Shown: positions 58,193 through 64,000 of the stretch, in pieces
Numbering within the stretch: the stretch's first letter is position 1
Layout of the letters: every line of letters starts with the position of its first letter
Source of the DNA: Jaltomata sinuosa
Lineage: Eukaryota > Streptophyta > Magnoliopsida > Solanales > Solanaceae
Assembly (NCBI GenBank): GCA_003996215.1
Contig: QJPP01001590.1
Location: 1-64,000 of the forward strand
Direction of reading: 5' to 3'
Length of the DNA: 64,000 nucleotides
The notes under the pieces: model-generated
Database searches by the model: none
Told to the model about the DNA's origin: nothing
Seen by the model: only the letters and a program-made list of their open reading frames with translations
Position numbers and translations under genes: made by a program

Positions 58193-59839
58193 ACACCCAC
58201 AACTTAAAATTATTGCTTGTCCTCAAGCAACAAAAGAAAACCATTCTATAACGACGCTTAGGCAAAAGAAACCTAGGAACTACGGCAGTCTCATGATTCA
58301 AACAGTTTAGCTCATACTTTAATATCCCCCTTGTTCTCAGTATAAAATAGGCACACGTATACATTCTTCAAGATAACACAAGAGGATCCATGGATGATAT
58401 CAAGATATCAGTAGACAAGATAACATACATAGATAACACTTACCTTAACAATCAGGAATTAACGGTACCCTAGTGCCCTCACCACAAAGAAGTTCCGATC
58501 ACTCAGTGAAAACGTTCAATCCATGGGACTGGAACAAAACACTCATTCTCACAAAGAAGTTCAAGCAATGCATACACAATACCATAAGCTTGCCATTATT
58601 TTCTATGTCTCAATTTTTTATTAGTTAGATTAGGATCACTATAGGACTTTACATGGCTTGTAACACAAGCTCGGGGATGGGTATGGTATATTTGGGTAAT
58701 AGTGACTATCCTCCTTGACAATACGCTATTTTTCTTCTACCTTAAGACCAACTCTTTTCCTCCCTTATTCTCCTTTTTTATTTTTTATTTTATCAACTAA
58801 CGGGTGCGGATTTTATTTCAAACACAACTTTTTTTCATACTTCTTTTCTTTTCTTTTTAATTTTCTTTTCTCTTTTTTTATATTATTTTTCTAGCACATA
58901 TGCCACACCCATTATTTTCATTTTGTATCACTAACCCACTCTTTTCATACTTCATTCATTCTTATTTACCTCTATAGTATCCACCCTCAACTTAGGCTAT
59001 TTGCCTGAGTTGAGGTGCATAATGTCTAAGGAGGGACCAGGGCCAAACTAAAGATTCACAGAAATCGGAGAAGGTGAATAGGCTAATCAACAAAAAAGGG
59101 TCAATTTAGGCTCAAAATTAGGGATCAAGGAATATCAAATTCATTTGGATAGTCACTTAAGGTAAGTGGACTAAATTAAAAAATGGCCTATGATCATGTC
59201 CTAACTAATTATCCTACAGCCTAGGAAAGAATAACCTAGCAAGTTCTGGAATGGAACACAAAGCAAGAACGATACAAATATAGCTCATATGCACATGGCG
59301 CATAGTAATACTATCAATTTTCTAACTATCATTTTCATTCCCTATCTTAAGCTAGTTATCACATCCACATACATAATGTCATGCACAGATCCATAATGGT
59401 CAGTCTATCAAAAACAGCTAACATGTTGCACAAAATTTTTGAGGGGTATCCATTTTTCAGAAAAACAATATTTCAAAATCAAGTGATAGACTTTGCTAAG
59501 TTCCTATTCTTCTTTCATAGACACACAACCTATCTAAACATACTGGTTCTACAGAAATAAAGGTCATTGGGGAAAAAATACAAGAAGAAAACCCTAAGGA
59601 CTTGGATACTCAATGGTACCCTCTTTGGGTTGCCTACCAAGTAGCAATTGATTTAACATCACAACACGATTTTGGTATCTTGAATACTCAGACTTCGCTG
59701 AGATACCCATCAAAAAACACACAGACGGCTACCCTCATCCCACCCAAAAGGAATGTGCATTATCCTCAATGCATTAAAAATATATAGATACGCAAGGAGG
59801 CAGGAACATACATGTAGTGCCTAAGCGCTGGTGTCCGGT
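58193..59839 (-). other. F interior, non-coding part with conserved hairpin
   Basis: Adjacent to the LTR the minus strand reads AATTTTAAGTTGTGGGTGT, a mutated version of the G polypurine tract. A T-rich strip (58735-58900) and the hairpin CCTCAACTTAGGC-TATTT-GCCTGAGTTGAGG (58985-59015, 12 of 13 pairs) occupy the same relative places as in G. A block near 59620-59730 matches G near 29871-29960. No convincing coding frame. Confidence 0.65.
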
Positions 59840-62060
59840 GTGCTAGATGGGGCCTATAGTATGGCACTCATAGAAGTAGTAGTGGCATCGGCTATGACCG
59901 ATGCGCTCAATGGGTCAACAGTGGTAGGGGCCACAGGAAGTGCCCTACTAGTAATAACAGTCTCTGGAATCGCAATCTATACAAGTATGGCACCTCCAAC
60001 AACTGGTTCCAAACTGGAGGAATCGTCTCTGACTCTTTGATGGGATGACTCCTCTCACAGTTGTATGTCATCTAGGGACAGCCGTTTGGCAGTAGCGATA
60101 TCCCGTCTTTTTTTTTTGGATCCTGCTCAGCCTCAGATAGACCCTCACTGTGAGCTCTCTTCCCACTAACACTCGTAAGTGTAGGATCTTCATCTTTAAA
60201 TAGATTAACAACTCAGCTAGCTATCGCTGGGATAACAATGGGGATGGAGGGTATAATTGGGGCATGGCTAGTGACCAGTGAACCAATCTCCTCTCGGAGC
60301 TACTCTACCTCTATCTGTATACCTCCCAAGTTAGGGCTCTATACATCTCTCAACTGATTAGTGACTCGATGGTCAAATCCATCTATTCACCCATTTATCT
60401 CATAAGCAACATGATCTATTTCCTTTTGAACTCTCACCTCAGCGGCTGCAATAGTGGCCCTTACCCATGGCCTTAGCTGGTTTTGAAAATCACCCATATG
60501 CTTCTCTATCTCTATCTGGCATAGTACCATGTAAAACCTCAATGGTGATGGTGACCATACCGAAAAAATCTAGGTGTGTGGGCGCTCTAGAAATAGCATA
60601 TGGGGTTCTGCAGGTAGAAGGGGTAGAAACTGAAGTTGTGGCATCCTCTGCAATGGTACTAACTACTGGATCGGGAATCTCTACACTATGCTCTGTGGTA
60701 TGCCCTGTGGCACCCAACTCAACCTACTCTCCTAATGATATCGGTACCTCAACTCTCACTGCTCTAGCTGAAGTGAAGGATGAAGCTCGTCTATGTGCAA
60801 CCAGATTAGTATCGTCCTTAATCATCCCAACATCTAAGGTCCATGTTACCTCAATCGGGTGGTCCATATTTAGCATAGTCGAGACTCCACAATCCATATA
60901 GAGGTGATTAATTAGGCAAGGAAAGAGAATGTTATTGCTAGTTTTGCATACCTTCTCATGAATCTAATCAATGATGTACCACAGGATATTGATCTCATAT
61001 CAAGGCATAATACTGGCTACTAGTACTGCTCGGTCTAGTGTAAGAGTGTTATCCGCCTGAGTCGGAGAAAGATGGGTCTGTACAATGGCCCACCAAAACT
61101 TGCCTACAAAGCTCAAAGATGCCTTTATGATGTCTCCTCTATTAACCCATTCTAGATCCTCTCCATGGTCAGTGATGTACCCCGTAACCCATCTCAGTAA
61201 GCCAATTTTCTTGGTCGAGTCTCTTATCTTCAATTTATCCTTCCCATCCTCATCTGGTGGTCAAATTCAGCTTTGTCAATCGGTAGCTCATACACGGGCC
61301 CAAATAGAAAGTGCTAAATTGTGCGCTCTGATATGTCAATGGGTGCATGTCACACTAATACACTGGTAAGTGGAGATGATCCTGGAACTTCTATCTCAGT
61401 AGAGTGAGCTTCTATACTGAGGCTGAATAAGATGCATAGAACTCTCGTACCATCTCAAGACTGTAGTTGCCTGATGGCTCAGCCATCCAACTAAGCCTTT
61501 AATGAGTGAATGTGGCATGCATGTCAGGGAAGCAATCCAAGCCCTAAGTCCAAATTTGTGGCTCCTCAAAGATACCCCTTTTGGGCATGCCCCTATCAGA
61601 TTGTGCGGTATCCCTATTATACACGCTCTACAGGCCCTGCACACAACATCACCTATTATCCTGAGCCTACGGTCTCTTAATTCTATCTTCCTCATCCCAT
61701 CTCTAGTTTTTAGAATCTGGCGCGGATGTGTCGGGGGGATCTATGCTCTCGTATTAGACCCAACAATATTAGATTATGATCCATTTCCTATGCTAGTGGC
61801 TAACAAAATCATTCCGCTTGACCCATTGGTCTCACCAGTACCCGACGACCCTTCTATGTCTTAAGACTGGGAGAGGTAGTCGCTGCCTGTGGCCTAGCTG
61901 GAAGAGCAAGCTGCAATGCCACTTCATTAGTAGTCTGAGTCCTCACTCCTTGCCTCGTGGTCCAGGGCACCATATTTGGATTAGGATGGATTTCATTGAC
62001 CTCTTTGGACCCACTCTTTTCAGCATCAGAGGGCTCGTCTTTAAGCTTAGACTTTAATTT
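59840..62060 (-). pseudogene. Putative plant transposon protein (Transposase_32-like), decayed
   Basis: The minus strand at 61000-61233 encodes FVGKFWWAIVQTHLSPTQAD followed by NTLTLDRAVLVASIMP. It continues after a stop as YEINILWYIID, IHEKVCKTSNN and PCLINHLYMDCGV (60850-60990). This pattern is that of the plant-specific 'putative plant transposon protein' domain (Pfam PF20167, from memory), of unknown biochemical function. An upstream part (61396-61695) and an acidic, Glu/Lys-rich N-terminal region (to about 62060) are recognisable in broken frames. The C-terminal part (59840-60800) is Ser/Thr/Pro-rich. At least four stops or shifts. Its place inside F suggests the element once carried it. 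Confidence 0.65.
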
Positions 62061-62537
62061 CTAATCCCCCTCTCTTAATTCTTGTGCGGTGCATGCCTTG
62101 ACCTTTTTTAGAGTGTTTTTCAGTAGCATAATACCTTCTGGGGAGAGTATTAGTGCACTAGTGATACAAGGAATGCAAAAAAGTATCTTTAGAAAATTAG
62201 GGATTTGGGAATCCACGAGTGGGATCCACGACCCGTGGACTGAATGGGTCATGGAAATCCATCATGGATCATATTAACAACATCCTTATCTTCAGGTCTA
62301 AATTCCATGGAGGCCATCCACGGCTCGTGGTTTGATCCAAGGCCCGTGGATGGCCCTCGTGGAAGTCAGACCAAAACTTCATGTATCTTACTTGATTTTT
62401 ATGAGTGTTGTCCATGGTCCATGCAATGAACCACGGTCCGTGGACTGCTCTCGTGGTTACTGGTACAATAGGTAACAAAAGTTTCACATTTTCTTTGCAT
62501 AATTTCAACCCAATTTGTAGCAACAATATTATTCTAC
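62061..62537 (-). other. Region upstream of the plant transposon protein gene, with palindromic words
   Basis: Lies just upstream, on the minus strand, of the decayed gene. 62205-62456 contains CCACGACCCGTGG, CCATGGAGGCC, CCACGGCTCGTGG, GGCCCGTGGATGG and CCACGGTCCGTGG words with GAAGTCAGACC spacers, like the clusters in F and H. It may be a promoter region or the remains of the F 5' LTR; no LTR edge or primer site is visible. No gene. Confidence 0.5.
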
Positions 62538-62604
62538 TGTAACTCCCCAGAAATTCTAAGCCTAGAACCAGTCCAGAATCACTAAGTGTGAAACTGTCCA
62601 AGTG

Positions 62605-62945
62605 CCAGCCAGATCCATGAGCCAGATCCACGAGCCATGGAACAGTCCATGAGCCATGGACTGGGCTCGTAGAAATCAGATCAGAGGCCTAGCACTTGGC
62701 CTGAGAAACATGACAAGGATCCATGGATTGTGGAACAGTCCATGAGCCATGGACTAGGGTCGTAAAAATCAAACCTGAGGGTCATCAATACCTAAAGAAC
62801 CACGGGTAGGTTCCACGAGATGTGGATGGGTCCATGTGCTATGAACTTCATCCATGGTTATCAGACCTGCAGCATGACAAAAGCCCAAGAACCACGACAG
62901 AGTTCCATGGGACATGGAAGAATCCACAGACCGTGGTTCCCACTT
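62605..62945 (+). repeat. Palindromic-word cluster of LTR H
   Basis: CCACGAGCCATGG, CCATGAGCCATGGACTGGGC, ATCCATGGATTGTGG, CCACGGGTAGG, CATCCATGG, CCATGGGACATGG and ACCGTGGT words separated by AAATCAGA/TATCAGACC spacers. Same vocabulary as in F and at 62205-62456, though H is otherwise unlike F. Confidence 0.75.
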
Positions 62946-63071
62946 GTGGAACTCAGGTCACAAAATTTTCTAGCAGTCTACTAATTTAATTCTAAGGGTA
63001 TTCTAGACTTTTTCTATCTCTTTTAAGGGCTAAGCTACAACATTTTGACTAGCCTAAGTTGGATTTTAAGC

Positions 63072-63080
63072 CTAAAAATA
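63072..63080 (+). promoter_or_regulatory. TATA-like box of LTR H
   Basis: CTAAAAATA followed by CCCAAACCCCC, about 125 bp downstream of the palindromic cluster. It resembles a TATAAATA box with one changed base. Start site unknown. Confidence 0.35.
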
Positions 63081-64000
63081 CCCAAACCCCCTCATTCCCT
63101 CAGATTATGTCGACACTTAGCAAAATAGGAGAAAAAGAAATGTGTCTTTCCTCTCAAAAGCAAGCAGAAGGTTCTACCAAGTTCAGGCCCAAAATCCAAG
63201 GATTCTTCCATGGATTTTACCTCCAGGTATGTGGGATTTCATCAATGGGTATCCTTTCACCCATTGAATCCCTAATAAATTTAGTATCTTCAATTTCCAG
63301 TTAATTCTTCAGACCTAGGGTTCCTAAATTCTATGAACCTATTGTATCTCAGTTTCCACCATTGTGTATGGAATTCATTACATGTTTTCTTGAGAATCTA
63401 GAATAGTAATATACTCAGAATCTTACAACCCTAGCATGTTGTTAATTTTAATGACTTAAATTTCATGCCTAGTAAGATATCTCAGTCAGTCGTACTTCTT
63501 GATTAGAATGCCATCAGTTTTCAGAATTATTATGCATTGTCAGAATAATCAGTATTTGACCTATCCAGTATATCAGTTTGTATTTATTACTTGCATAGTT
63601 TGTTGGGAGTAGACATAGCACCGAGCAGACTAAGGGATGAAGGCTCACACATCAGTTTAGGCTGAGACCTTTAGTAGAAGTCCCTAAGTCCCAGAACTAT
63701 GATGTCACCATAGGTTTTAAAGGGGTCACCTAGCAGATCAGTCTTGACACCCTAGTACCTTGTTGGACATCAGATTAGTGGATCCACGCCAGTTTATGTT
63801 TGTACCCTTGGCAAGGTATGAACACCCTCCCAGGCAAGGTTATAGGTTGGCCTCATAGTTAGCTCAGCTTGGGGTATGTCAGTTAACAGTAGCTCCCACA
63901 GTTCAGATTCAATACTTGCATTGACCTTGTATTCACTATTCAGTTATTCAGTTCAGTTCATCAATTTGCAGTACATGTTAAATACTTAGTCATTGCATCA

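Larger units (their letters stand above)
56725..62537 (-). mobile_element. F: large LTR element related to G, incomplete on the right
   Basis: Left (3') LTR at 56725-58192 starts TGATAAGCCCAAATAACACC, the same terminus style and downstream phrases (CCAAGGTTAGGGTCGATCCCA) as G. The polypurine-like tract, the hairpin block (58985-59015) and a GGTTGCCTACCAAGTAGCA block near 59625 follow in the same order as in G. Beyond these, F carries a decayed protein gene (59840-62060) that G lacks. No primer site or right LTR is seen before H begins, so the 5' end lies outside the window or was lost. F broke the 3' LTR of E. Confidence 0.75.
62538..64000 (+). mobile_element. H: 5' part of a further LTR, runs off right edge
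   Basis: Starts TGTAACTCCCCAGAAATTC at 62538, a typical plant gypsy LTR start, where the F-side sequence stops. The following order (palindromic cluster at 62605-62945, TATA-like CTAAAAATA at 63072-63080, C-rich CCCAAACCCCC) matches the U3-to-R order of other LTRs here and supports plus orientation. From 63300 onward there is only T-rich non-coding LTR sequence to the edge. The second LTR and interior are outside. The family is not named. Confidence 0.65.

Noticed and set aside
60467..60901. 144-codon plus-strand open frame
   Set aside because: It lies antisense to the decayed plant transposon protein, whose minus-strand motifs are recognisable and continue either side.

Overview
This window looks like plant heterochromatin: a stack of transposable elements with no intact host gene. 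The plant assignment rests on Tekay/Del-like chromoviruses with a C-terminal chromodomain, a SIRE-like copia element, CACTA transposons, tRNA-iMet and tRNA-Asp primer sites, and a plant-specific 'putative plant transposon protein'. Solanaceae is my guess from overall style and was not tested. Every coding region is broken by stops, frameshifts or insertions, so genes are given as pseudogenes. Element names (A1, A2, B, C, D, E, F, G, H) are local labels.

Layout, with '-' meaning transcribed leftwards. (1) 1-5526: A1 (Ty3/gypsy, -), running off the left edge, with a fragment of another LTR family (B', 3449-4943) inside its LTR. (2) 5527-22830: CACTA-1, whose true left tip appears displaced by A1. 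It is split by a solo LTR (B, 8409-21912), which is itself split by the 11.2-kb element D (8425-19628, -). (3) 22831-56724: E, a SIRE-like copia (+), carrying two large insertions. These are C (24133-41204, gypsy, -) and A2 (42485-54701, gypsy, -, TSD ACTCC). C in turn holds G (27095-31393, a 4.3-kb non-coding LTR element, TSD ACTGG) in its integrase gene and CACTA-2 (33394-36602, TSD AAA) in its reverse-transcriptase gene. (4) 56725-62537: F, a relative of G, inserted in the 3' LTR of E and carrying a decayed putative plant transposon protein gene. (5) 62538-64000: H, the 5' part of another LTR, running off the right edge.

Insertion order can be read from the nesting: E is older than C and A2; C is older than G and CACTA-2; CACTA-1 is older than B, and B is older than D. 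Several junctions have exact target-site duplications, so the outer element can be followed across the insert.

The most unusual signal is a compact cluster of short palindromic words just upstream of the TATA-like box in LTRs of A2, B, C, F, G and H. The words do not follow element ancestry: related F and G use different words, while apparently unrelated F and H use the same ones. A second unusual signal is a conserved hairpin in the non-coding interior of G and F that contains a near copy of the polypurine tract. D shows no such cluster, so the pattern is not universal.
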